NCBI RefSeq assembly: GCF_900141785.1
Contig: NZ_FQYP01000005.1
Span: 124,001-188,000, forward strand
Source of the DNA: Aquimarina spongiae
GTDB taxonomy: Bacteria; Bacteroidota; Bacteroidia; Flavobacteriales; Flavobacteriaceae
Length of the DNA: 64,000 nt
Direction: 5' to 3'
Of this stretch, positions 1-8,040 are shown in pieces. The translations under genes were made by a program, and so were the position numbers. A model generated the notes under the pieces. It worked only from the letters and a program-made list of their open reading frames with translations, did not search any database and was not told the DNA's origin. Position 1 is the first letter of the stretch. Every line of letters begins with the position of its first letter.

Positions 1-1575
1 TCCATTTTGTGGGCCACCTTTATAAGACCAGTTATAGGTTCCACCCGTGTAAAGGCCAAAACGTATAAGGTCTTGTCTTCTGTGTCCTTCCCAATGTAAT
101 TCTCTTGCACGCTCGTCAATAAGGAAATCAAGTGTTAAATCAGCATCAGCAATGTTTCCTGAAGCATCTCCGAAGGCTCTTTCTCTTAGTTGATTTACCA
201 ATCCTAGCGCAGTAGTACGATCACCACCGCCACCTCTTAGTTGTGCTTCTGCATACATTAAGAATACATCCGCCAATCTAAATAATGGGAAATCAGTATC
301 CACAAAAGTAGCATCCTTTCCAGGCTCTCCTGTAGAAGTAATGTTAGAAAACTTAGCTAATAAATATCCTCCGGAAGTGTCAGAAATATCTGCAATTTCA
401 ATTGGGCGTTCTTCATCGGTAACCACATTTCCGTCATCATCCAATTCTATGTCTCTAGAAACTACTGTATTTCGGCCATCATTGTTAAAAAGAGCATCAT
501 TAACGAATAACTCTCCAAATTGTCTTCTTATACGATATAAGTTTCCAAATCCACCAACACCCAGTGATTCTGGAGTAGGTTGAAACCCTGCTCTTGCATT
601 CTGTTGTCCCTGAATAAGAATACCAGCACCTCCAAAGTTTCTAACCGATGTACCATCGGCGATTACAGGGAAAATAACTTCATTTTGAGCACCATTAGTA
701 TCGTTATCTGCGTTAAAGTTGTTCAGATATACAGGATTTAATGAATATCCACTATTGATAATTTCTTGACATGTCGTCAAACAATCTGCAAAACGTTGGT
801 TTTCTGCACCAAGATAAACTCCTGCATTTAAGTATAACTTTGCAAGAATCATTTTAGCCACTCCTTTATTCGCTCTTCCGTATTGAGAAGTATTCCCTGG
901 AGCAGCGTCTAATAGATCAGCATCTACAGCTAGCAGCTCAGATTCGATATAATTGAATAATTCTTGTCCAGCGATTTCCGGTACTCTTGTAAATCCAACG
1001 GCATCATCTTCTGTAGCAAAAGGTGCTCTTCTGAAAAGATCTAATAAATGATAATTAGCCAATGCTCTTAATACCCTAGCTTCGGCTCTGTAGGCTCTTA
1101 TTTCATTTCTTAACTCACCAGATACTCCTCTTTCATCAAGTTTGGCATCTGTAGTTTGACGTAAAAACTCATTAGCTAAAGAAATCTGGAAAGTTGCTCT
1201 GGCCCAAAAACCAAGAACTACTACATTATTAGCATCCCAGCTATTTCTTTGTACCTGACGAATTCCTGGGTCATTTTCAAAAGTCCAGATCGTTTCGTCA
1301 GTAGATAAGTTTTGAAGGTTAAACAACCCTCTTATATATTGTCCGGTTCCTGCATCAATCCCTGCAATGTTAGACTGTCCAGGACCATCTAAACCTACTA
1401 CAGAAAGGTTTGCATACACACCGGCGATAGCACGATCATAAGCGTCAGGAGTACTAAATACATCCTCTGCTAGTAAATCATCATCATCTTCTAATTCGAT
1501 ATTCAAATCGTCTTCACAAGAAGCGAACATACCGATGAAAAGAAATGCGTATAAAAATATCTTATAAAATTTCAT
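1..1575 (-). CDS. SusD/RagB-family nutrient-binding outer-membrane lipoprotein (partial, C-terminus beyond window)
   Basis: This is a surface glycan-binding lipoprotein that caps its SusC partner and delivers oligosaccharide. It opens with a lipoprotein signal (MKFYKIFLYAFLFIGMFASC), and the lipidated Cys is followed by EDD, the acidic signal that sends Bacteroidota lipoproteins to the cell surface. The reading then follows the SusD family: an N-terminal tetratricopeptide-like part (RAYRAEARVLRALANYHLLD) and the typical late motif FRLADVFLMYAEAQLR, then RARELHWEGHRRQDLIRFG. The reading frame is open to base 1, so the last part is missing. It starts 12 bp after the susC stop and is co-transcribed with it. 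The divergent LacI gene and the amylase cluster suggest maltodextrin or starch as ligand, which is inference. Confidence 0.93.
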   Translation of the reverse strand, partial: MKFYKIFLYAFLFIGMFASCEDDLNIELEDDDDLLAEDVFSTPDAYDRAIAGVYANLSVVGLDGPGQSNIAGIDAGTGQYIRGLFNLQNLSTDETIWTFENDPGIRQVQRNSWDANNVVVLGFWARATFQISLANEFLRQTTDAKLDERGVSGELRNEIRAYRAEARVLRALANYHLLDLFRRAPFATEDDAVGFTRVPEIAGQELFNYIESELLAVDADLLDAAPGNTSQYGRANKGVAKMILAKLYLNAGVYLGAENQRFADCLTTCQEIINSGYSLNPVYLNNFNADNDTNGAQNEVIFPVIADGTSVRNFGGAGILIQGQQNARAGFQPTPESLGVGGFGNLYRIRRQFGELFVNDALFNNDGRNTVVSRDIELDDDGNVVTDEERPIEIADISDTSGGYLLAKFSNITSTGEPGKDATFVDTDFPLFRLADVFLMYAEAQLRGGGGDRTTALGLVNQLRERAFGDASGNIADADLTLDFLIDERARELHWEGHRRQDLIRFGLYTGGTYNWSYKGGPQNG

Positions 1576-1587
1576 TTCCTTAATTTT

Positions 1588-4512
1588 TTAGTATTTATAG
1601 TTAATTCCTAACAAGTACGTACGTCCTCTAGGGAAGATCGTATTATCGACACCATTGTTCTGTATTTCTGGGTCTAGACCAGAGTAGTCTGTGATTACAA
1701 ATGCATTTTGTACACCTGCCCAAAAACGAAGACTAGAAACACCTTTCATAACATCTCTAAGCGTATATCCCAGAGTGATGTTATCCATTCTTAAGAAAGA
1801 AGCATCTTCTACATAAAAATCTGATAGGATTACATCTGATGTGTTTTGGAAATTAGTGTCTAACACACTCACTGGAGTATTGTTGAATACATTTCTAAAT
1901 ACATTTCCTAATTGCGCGTTTGAGGAAGCTACGTTATTGTAAATTTCGTTTCCTAAACTCGCTCTCATATTGAAACTAAGGTCAAAGTTTTTGTAGTTAA
2001 CAGTTGACTGTAGTCCCATGGTTACGTCTGCTACTGCGTTTCCTGAAACGTAACGGTCATTGTTATTAATGACACCATCTCCGTTTAAGTCAGCATAAGC
2101 TCCTTCAATAGGTCTTCCGTTTTCATCATAAACTTGCGCAAACGTAAAGAAAGAGAAAGGATCCTCACCTTGTCTCTGGATCTGGATGGTGTTTCCAGTT
2201 CCTCCGCTAATACCAGTAGTTAAAATATCCTGACCAAATGCTAATTCTTCAATTTCTCGGTCAATGTAAGTCGCATTAAAACTCACATTCCAGTTGAAAT
2301 CATTTTTTCTAATAACATCTGCGTTGATAGCAAATTCAATACCTTCTGTAACGAACTTACCAATGTTTTGGAATCCTTGGTTGGTAAAGTTAGCAGCATC
2401 TGGTACTGGTGCTTGAGAAAGTAAGTCGTCTGATTCTTTTCTAAATACATCTACAGAACCACTAATACGATCATTAAAAAAACCATAATCTAGTCCAATA
2501 TTATATTCTGAAATTTTTTCCCATTCGATATCTTCATTTCTAAATTGAGCTTGAACTATGTTCACTACTTCTCCATTAAGAATGTATTGTGTGTTTGGAC
2601 TACTACCTCTATATCTTTCTAAAAATTCGAAAGCAGAAGGGATGTCTTGCTGTCCTGTAATACCGTAACCTAAACGAAGTCTTAAGTTACTCAATACATT
2701 AGAGTTTCTAAGGAAATTCTCTTCACTAATCTGCCATCCAAAAGAAGCAGAAGGGAAGTAACCAAATCTATTGTCTTCACTAAATCTAGAAGTACCATCA
2801 CGACGAATAGATCCAGTAATAAAATATCTATCGTTAATTTTGATATTGGTTCTTAAGAAGTATGCCAATAGAACAACATCTGGGCTAATCGTTTCTTCTG
2901 GTTCGATATTAGGATCTCTTTGATCGCCTGTCGTAAAGATTTCTGTTTCAAATTTTTGATAAGAATAACCACCAGTGGCTTCGATATCGAAAGCACCTAC
3001 TTTTTTGTTGTATACTAAATAAGCATCTAATAATCTGTTTTCTGTAAGAAAATCGGTGTCCGATTTAAAACCGTTGAATTCTCCTTGTGCAGAGTTAAAT
3101 GTATTCGCACTTTCTGTAGAACGTTCTTCAAATCTGTCCGTTTCACTAGAATCTAAACCTAAGTTTAATACAGCACGTAGGTCAGGAAAGAAATGCAACT
3201 GATAGTCAAATTTTGCATTACCATAAAACCTTCTTACGTTGGCTATATCTCTGGTTTGTAAAAGCTGAGCTACTGGGTTTCTTTGTACGTTTGCCTGTGC
3301 AAAACCTTCACTATTCAGGTATTCAAAAAATCCTCCATAGGGTGAAGTAGCATCAAAAACGGGTTGTGTAGGATCAAATGTAATCGCAGAACCTTCAACA
3401 CCAGGTGCAAATCTGTTTTTCTCAAAACTTAAATTTGCATTCACATCAACTTTTAAATGATTATTGAACAATCTTGGGTTTAATGCAAGAGACATTGCAG
3501 TTCTTTCAAACTTTGATGTTCTTCTTAATCCTTCCTGATCAGATCTACCTAATGTGAAACGGGTAGGTAGTACCTGCATGATTGATCCACCAACAGACAA
3601 GTTATGATTTGAAGAGAATGCATCTCTGTAAATCTCATCTTGCCAATCTGTACTTGCCGATCCAAGATCAGCTAATCTATCTGGAAAATTTTCTGCAATA
3701 AATGCTCGGTACTCATCAGCAGAAAATACATCAACTACCTCGTTTGCTGTAGTAATGTTTGTTTGTGAATCCAAGCTAATTTGTAAATTCTTTTTTCCCT
3801 TTTTAGTAGTAATAATAATTACCCCGTTTGCTCCTCGGTTACCATAGATGGCAGCTGCAGAAGCATCTTTAAGAATCGAAAATGATTCGATGTCATTTGG
3901 ATTAATTGCAGATAATACAGATCGTGAACCATTATTAGTGTCTCTCGGGTCGTTTAATGGTAAACCATCTACTACAATAAGTGGATCGTTTGATGCGTTT
4001 AAAGAGGCACCTCCTCTAATTCTGATTTGTGAGTTTCCGGCAGGACCTCCGTTGGTGTTAATGTTAACACCGGCTACACGACCGTTAAATAAATTTTCTG
4101 CGGTTACGTTATTACCAGTATTAAAATTCTCTGATGTAACAAGAGCAACTGACCCCGTAAGATCTTTCTTTCTTGCAGCACCATAACCGATAAGAACAAC
4201 CTGTTCTAATTCCGCAGCATCTTCTTCTAAAACCATGTCTATGGTAGCTTGACCTGTATACGTCACTTCCTGAGGTATAAAACCTACATAGGAGAATACG
4301 ATAACATCCCCATTGTTAACATTGCTCAAAGAATAAAGACCATCAAAATCGGAAGAAGCTCCGTTTGTGGTCTCTTTGACAATGATATTTACACCCGGAA
4401 TGGGTTGACCACTTCCCGCGTCAGTAACTGTTCCCGAGACAGTCGACTGGGCAAAAAAGCTCATTGGTATCAACCACAATAAAAACAATGCGCTTTTAGT
4501 TAATGTTTTCAT
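1588..4512 (-). CDS. SusC/RagA-family TonB-dependent outer-membrane transporter
   Basis: This 974-residue protein imports oligosaccharide across the outer membrane using TonB energy. Visible parts in order are a signal peptide (1-21, ending FFAQ), a carboxypeptidase-regulatory-like domain (about 24-100, with SGTVTDAGSGQPIPGVNI), a short TonB-box-like stretch near 104-110, a plug (about 115-240, with RIRGG, DIESFSILKDASAAAIYG and GVIIITTKKG) and a long beta-barrel ending in aromatic residues (GINYKY). Length is normal for SusC. It is the promoter-proximal gene of a susC-susD operon, divergent from the LacI regulator at 4842. A LacI-type palindrome lies 109 bp upstream of the start. Substrate is inferred from the adjacent maltose genes. 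Confidence 0.95.
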   Translation of the reverse strand: MKTLTKSALFLLWLIPMSFFAQSTVSGTVTDAGSGQPIPGVNIIVKETTNGASSDFDGLYSLSNVNNGDVIVFSYVGFIPQEVTYTGQATIDMVLEEDAAELEQVVLIGYGAARKKDLTGSVALVTSENFNTGNNVTAENLFNGRVAGVNINTNGGPAGNSQIRIRGGASLNASNDPLIVVDGLPLNDPRDTNNGSRSVLSAINPNDIESFSILKDASAAAIYGNRGANGVIIITTKKGKKNLQISLDSQTNITTANEVVDVFSADEYRAFIAENFPDRLADLGSASTDWQDEIYRDAFSSNHNLSVGGSIMQVLPTRFTLGRSDQEGLRRTSKFERTAMSLALNPRLFNNHLKVDVNANLSFEKNRFAPGVEGSAITFDPTQPVFDATSPYGGFFEYLNSEGFAQANVQRNPVAQLLQTRDIANVRRFYGNAKFDYQLHFFPDLRAVLNLGLDSSETDRFEERSTESANTFNSAQGEFNGFKSDTDFLTENRLLDAYLVYNKKVGAFDIEATGGYSYQKFETEIFTTGDQRDPNIEPEETISPDVVLLAYFLRTNIKINDRYFITGSIRRDGTSRFSEDNRFGYFPSASFGWQISEENFLRNSNVLSNLRLRLGYGITGQQDIPSAFEFLERYRGSSPNTQYILNGEVVNIVQAQFRNEDIEWEKISEYNIGLDYGFFNDRISGSVDVFRKESDDLLSQAPVPDAANFTNQGFQNIGKFVTEGIEFAINADVIRKNDFNWNVSFNATYIDREIEELAFGQDILTTGISGGTGNTIQIQRQGEDPFSFFTFAQVYDENGRPIEGAYADLNGDGVINNNDRYVSGNAVADVTMGLQSTVNYKNFDLSFNMRASLGNEIYNNVASSNAQLGNVFRNVFNNTPVSVLDTNFQNTSDVILSDFYVEDASFLRMDNITLGYTLRDVMKGVSSLRFWAGVQNAFVITDYSGLDPEIQNNGVDNTIFPRGRTYLLGINYKY

Positions 4513-4543
4513 AAAATTAAATTAGTTTTTGATTGTTTTAAGT

Positions 4544-4565
4544 CTTATATTTTCACTTTCTGCAT
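4544..4565. repeat. 22-bp direct repeat, copy 1 (5' leader of susC)
   Basis: The string CTTATATTTTCACTTTCT is followed by GCAT. An almost identical 22-bp string, with one mismatch (A for G), is at 5919-5940 in front of the MFS transporter. Copy 1 lies 32-53 bp upstream of the susC start, just after a weak -7-like box (TACTTTG on the minus strand, 4573-4567), so it probably falls at or just after the transcription start. Both copies have the same plus-strand orientation although the two genes are transcribed in opposite directions. Function is unknown. Confidence 0.5.
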
Positions 4566-4620
4566 CCAAAGTATGTAAATTTTACGTTAAATCTTCAATG
4601 CCAGTGTAGTCGAAACCTTA

Positions 4621-4634
4621 CGAAAACGTTTGCG
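4621..4634. promoter_or_regulatory. LacI-type operator in the susC-lacI divergent region
   Basis: The sequence is CGAAAACGTTTGCG, whose core AAACGTTT (4624-4631) is a perfect palindrome with the central CG typical of LacI-family operators. The same 11-mer, CGAAAACGTTT, occurs in front of pfkA at 13926. A plausible susC promoter on the minus strand has TTG at 4598-4596 and TACTTTG at 4573-4567. That would put the operator centre near -65, an activator-like position. The rest of the 329-bp gap is AT-rich and shows no gene; a weak TATCTTTA box for lacI is at 4772-4779. Confidence 0.55.
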
Positions 4635-4841
4635 TGTGGAAAACTTTTAAAATTCCCTTAAAATTTTAAGTTTTATTGTGCTCATATAGCATAATTTCGC
4701 CCCAAAATTTAGGGAGTAAACAAAAAAAGGAAGAAGGGATAATAAATATTAGAACGTGTTGACGCTTTTGATATCTTTAAATACGTAAATGGATTGGGAT
4801 CATTTTAAAGGGGAAATAAACGCTAACAAAAAACAAAAACA

Positions 4842-5873
4842 ATGAAACAAAAAGTTACACTAAAACAAATTGCAAAAGAACTGGATGTTTCCATTTCTAC
4901 AGTGTCCAAAGCCCTAAAAGACAGTGTGGAAATTAGTTTGGACACTCGTCAAAAGGTAAAAGCTTTCGCCAAGCTGTATAACTACAAACCAAACAACATT
5001 GCATTAAGTCTTAAGAACAGAAAAACTAAAACCATTGGAGTTATCATTCCTGAAATTGTGCATCACTTTTTTACAACAGTAATTGGAGGAGTTGAAAAAG
5101 TGGCTAATGAAAAAGGGTATAACGTAATTATATGTTCTTCTAATAATTCTTTTGATAAAGAGGTTATCAATATGGAAATGTTGGCCAGTGGTAGTGCAGA
5201 TGGTTTTATCCTATCGGTAGCCAAAGAAACCCAACTCAAAAAAGATTATCACCATATAGAAGAAACGATGAGTCAAGGGATGCCAGTGGTACTCTTTGAT
5301 AGAATTATTGATGAAGTGGTATGTGATAAAGTGATTATAGATGATGCCAAAGGAGCGCAAACAGCCACAAATCATTTACTCTCATTAGGGTGTAAGAAAA
5401 TTGCCATCTTAACTACAGTAGACTACATAAGCGTAGGTAAGCTAAGAACAAATGGGTACTTAAGGGCTCTCAGAGCATATGACATTGAAGAAAATGAAGA
5501 GCTTGTGTTGAAGATAGAGGATATTGATAATTGTGAATCTGAAATTCACGATTTTCTTGAAAATAAAGAGGTGGATGCGGTCTTTGCGGTGAATGAACTA
5601 TTTGCAGTTTCGGCAATCAAAGTATTACATGCGCAAGGTAAGAATGTCCCAAATGATGTAGCTGTTATAGGATTTACAGATGGGATTCTTTCAAAACATT
5701 TTATACCAAGTTTAACTACAATTAGTCAACACGGAGAAGACATGGGGATACGAGCGGCCAAGCTGTTAATAGATAAGTTAGAAGGAGATGAAACCATGAC
5801 AGAGGAGTACCGAACGGTAATTATTGATACGAGTTTGGTCCAGAGAACATCCACAAAAAAAAGTAATGACTAA
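4842..5873 (+). CDS. LacI-family transcriptional regulator, probably of maltose use
   Basis: This 343-residue protein has an N-terminal LacI helix-turn-helix (residues about 4-30, TLKQIAKELDVSISTVSKAL) and a hinge, followed by a periplasmic-binding-protein-like sensor domain starting near KTKTIGVIIPEI (about 61-340). It is a cytoplasmic sugar-responsive DNA-binding protein of normal length. It sits between susCD and the MFS-pgmB-maltose phosphorylase genes, so maltose or a maltose derivative is the likely effector. The probable operators are the palindromes at 4621 and 13926, the second of which would extend control to pfkA. Whether it activates or represses cannot be read from sequence; the operator positions favour activation. 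Confidence 0.92.
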   Translation: MKQKVTLKQIAKELDVSISTVSKALKDSVEISLDTRQKVKAFAKLYNYKPNNIALSLKNRKTKTIGVIIPEIVHHFFTTVIGGVEKVANEKGYNVIICSSNNSFDKEVINMEMLASGSADGFILSVAKETQLKKDYHHIEETMSQGMPVVLFDRIIDEVVCDKVIIDDAKGAQTATNHLLSLGCKKIAILTTVDYISVGKLRTNGYLRALRAYDIEENEELVLKIEDIDNCESEIHDFLENKEVDAVFAVNELFAVSAIKVLHAQGKNVPNDVAVIGFTDGILSKHFIPSLTTISQHGEDMGIRAAKLLIDKLEGDETMTEEYRTVIIDTSLVQRTSTKKSND

Positions 5874-5897
5874 CGATTTATAATTAAAAAAATGTAA

Positions 5898-5905
5898 TAT
5901 CTTTG
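5898..5905 (+). promoter_or_regulatory. Candidate -7 promoter element for the MFS-pgmB-phosphorylase operon
   Basis: TATCTTTG matches the Bacteroidota -7 consensus TAnnTTTG. It lies 93 bp upstream of the MFS start. No clear TTTG -33 partner is seen upstream. The implied transcription start is near 5911, so the direct repeat at 5919 and the hairpin at 5953 would be in the leader RNA. Confidence 0.35.
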
Positions 5906-5918
5906 GAGCCTATCAGAA

Positions 5919-5940
5919 CTTATATTTTCACTTTCTACAT
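5919..5940. repeat. 22-bp direct repeat, copy 2 (leader of MFS transporter)
   Basis: The string CTTATATTTTCACTTTCT is followed by ACAT and differs from the copy at 4544-4565 by one base. It is 58-79 bp upstream of the transporter start and downstream of the candidate -7 box. Shared placement in front of susC and the cytoplasmic maltose operon suggests a regulatory role. Confidence 0.5.
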
Positions 5941-5952
5941 TTAAATAAGTTT

Positions 5953-5973
5953 TGATAAGTCTTGCGCTTATCA
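5953..5973 (+). promoter_or_regulatory. Hairpin in the MFS leader
   Basis: TGATAAG pairs with CTTATCA around a 7-base loop. It lacks a following T-run, so it is not a convincing terminator for lacI. It may be a structured leader 25 bp before the transporter start. Confidence 0.3.
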
Positions 5974-5997
5974 GTGTAATAATTAAATATTCACTTA

Positions 5998-7350
5998 ATG
6001 AACAAGCGTAAATTAAGTTTCTGGGAAATCTGGAACATGAGTTTCGGTTTCCTAGGGATACAAATGGGTTTTGCTCTTCAAAATGCAAACGCCAGTAGAA
6101 TTTTACAGATTTTTGGTGCTGATGTACATGAGCTGTCCTGGTTTTGGATTGTTGCTCCTCTGACGGGATTAATCGTTCAACCCATAATAGGATATTACAG
6201 CGATAAGACATGGACCAGATTAGGTCGCAGAAGACCTTATTTTCTTACTGGAGCTGTCTTGGCATCTTTAGGACTATTACTTATGCCTAATGCCGACATG
6301 TTTACAGCCTTTATGCCAGCCTTATGGGTAGGAGCAGGAATGCTAATGATCATGGACGCTTCGTTCAATGTTGCTATGGAACCTTTTAGAGCATTAGTAG
6401 CAGATAATTTGCCATCGGATCAAAGAACACTTGGGTTCAGCGTTCAGACGGCACTTATCGGTTTTGGAGCTGTAATTGGGTCGTGGTTACCCTATGCATT
6501 TGTAAACTGGTTTGGGATTTCTAATGTTGCCGAGGTCGGAAAAGTACCTTTTCATTTATTACTGTCCTTTATTATAGGAGCAATTGTTCTAATCGGGAGT
6601 ATTTTGGTAACAGTTTTTACTACCAAAGAGTATACGCCAGAAGAACTCAAAGCTTTTGAAGAAGAATCTGATAATGAGAAGCCGGAAGAAACGTCTTCTT
6701 TACTAAATATCTTTTCTGATTTCAGAAAAATGCCTTTGACCATGAAACAATTGAGTTGGGTGCAATTCTTTTCCTGGTTTGCATTATTTGGGATGTGGGT
6801 CTTTTCTACTCCGGCTATAGCACATCATGTATATGGATTACCTATAGAAGATCATAGTAGTAAAGCTTATCAAGATGCCGGAGACTGGGTAGGTTTCTTA
6901 TTTGGTGTATACAATGCGGTTTCTGCAATTTTCGCTTTTTTCTTACCTGCAATAGCCTTAAAAATAGGAAGAAAGCTTACACATTCTGTATGCTTAGTTA
7001 TAGGAGGTGTCAGCTTCATATCCATGTATTTCATTTCTAACGAAATGTTATTGATCATTCCTATGATCGGAATTGGATTTGCCTGGGCCAGTATTTTGGC
7101 AATGCCTTATGCTATTTTGGCGGGAGCGATCCCAGCGAGAAAGATGGGAGTGTATATGGGGATCTTTAATTTCTTCATTGTATTACCTCAAATAGTAAAT
7201 GCATTAATAGGAGGCCCATTAGTGAAATACTTTTATAATGGTAATGCCATGTACGCCTTGGTAATAAGTGGAGTGTCCTTTATTATAGCAGCCTTGTTGG
7301 TGAATAGAGTAAAAGATGTAGATGATAAAGTAATTTTAAATAAAAGCTAA
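5998..7350 (+). CDS. MFS sugar transporter, SLC45/GPH-like, probable maltose importer
   Basis: This 450-residue inner-membrane carrier has about twelve hydrophobic segments. Its loop after the second segment reads SDKTWTRLGRRRPYFLTGA (about residues 68-87), the GRRRPY signature of the sucrose/maltose SLC45-type and glycoside-pentoside-hexuronide carriers. The central cytoplasmic loop is acidic (EEESDNEKPEE). It heads an operon with pgmB (12-bp gap) and maltose phosphorylase (15-bp gap), so it most likely brings intact maltose, probably with a cation, into the cytoplasm for phosphorolysis. The substrate is inferred from context. Confidence 0.88.
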   Translation: MNKRKLSFWEIWNMSFGFLGIQMGFALQNANASRILQIFGADVHELSWFWIVAPLTGLIVQPIIGYYSDKTWTRLGRRRPYFLTGAVLASLGLLLMPNADMFTAFMPALWVGAGMLMIMDASFNVAMEPFRALVADNLPSDQRTLGFSVQTALIGFGAVIGSWLPYAFVNWFGISNVAEVGKVPFHLLLSFIIGAIVLIGSILVTVFTTKEYTPEELKAFEEESDNEKPEETSSLLNIFSDFRKMPLTMKQLSWVQFFSWFALFGMWVFSTPAIAHHVYGLPIEDHSSKAYQDAGDWVGFLFGVYNAVSAIFAFFLPAIALKIGRKLTHSVCLVIGGVSFISMYFISNEMLLIIPMIGIGFAWASILAMPYAILAGAIPARKMGVYMGIFNFFIVLPQIVNALIGGPLVKYFYNGNAMYALVISGVSFIIAALLVNRVKDVDDKVILNKS

Positions 7351-7362
7351 GATAAAAGAAAC

Positions 7363-8025
7363 ATGAAGAAAGCATTTATTTTTGATTTGGATGGTGTTAT
7401 TGTTGATACAGCAAAATATCATTTTTTAGCCTGGCAAAATCTAGCCAATAGCCTAAGTATTTCTTTTTCTGAAGAACAAAATGAACAACTAAAAGGAGTT
7501 AGCCGAGTACGATCTTTAGAAAAAATTTTAGAATGGGGGAATAAGACCATTTCAGAAGAAGAATTTACAAGATTAATGGCTGAAAAGAATGAGGAGTACC
7601 TAACCTATATTTCCAGGATGGATACCTCAGAAATTTTGCCAGATGTCCCAAGAATACTTAATTATTTGATTTCAAAAACTCAAGCAATTGCTTTAGGTTC
7701 AGCAAGCAAAAATGCACGAATAATTTTAGACAAAGTAGAACTAACCAATAAATTTAATACTATCGTAGATGGTACAGATGTATCCAAAGCTAAACCAGAT
7801 CCAGAAGTGTTTTTGATCGGTGCAAAAGCTTTAGACATTGCTCCAGAGGATTGTGTGGTTTTCGAAGATTCTGTTGCAGGTGTACAAGCTGCAAATATTG
7901 CCAATATGATCAGCATTGGAATCGGAGATGCCAAAGTGCTTCATGAGGCAGATTACGTTTTCAAAGACTTCACCGAAATCAAAGAAGAGTTTTTGGATAC
8001 ATTACTAACTACCGAAAAAGTTTAA
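7363..8025 (+). CDS. pgmB: Beta-phosphoglucomutase (HAD superfamily)
   Basis: This 220-residue enzyme converts beta-glucose-1-phosphate to glucose-6-phosphate through a phospho-aspartyl intermediate. It shows the HAD motif I FDLDGVIVDT with nucleophile Asp8 and acid/base Asp10, the cap-domain motif GVSRVRSLEKIL that recognises the sugar phosphate, motif II GSASKNA, motif III Lys in KAKPDPEVF, and the magnesium-binding pair in VFEDSVAGVQA. These match the Lactococcus beta-PGM pattern and length. It lies between the sugar importer and the maltose phosphorylase that makes its substrate. Confidence 0.94.
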   Translation: MKKAFIFDLDGVIVDTAKYHFLAWQNLANSLSISFSEEQNEQLKGVSRVRSLEKILEWGNKTISEEEFTRLMAEKNEEYLTYISRMDTSEILPDVPRILNYLISKTQAIALGSASKNARIILDKVELTNKFNTIVDGTDVSKAKPDPEVFLIGAKALDIAPEDCVVFEDSVAGVQAANIANMISIGIGDAKVLHEADYVFKDFTEIKEEFLDTLLTTEKV

Positions 8026-8040
8026 CAATTTTAGAAGAAG

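Noticed and set aside
341..583. 80-codon plus-strand frame at the window start
   Set aside because: It is antisense to a convincing SusD reading frame that runs off the window edge.
3848..4186. 112-codon open frame antisense to susC
   Set aside because: It is a shadow of the SusC plug-coding region with no start signal or family.
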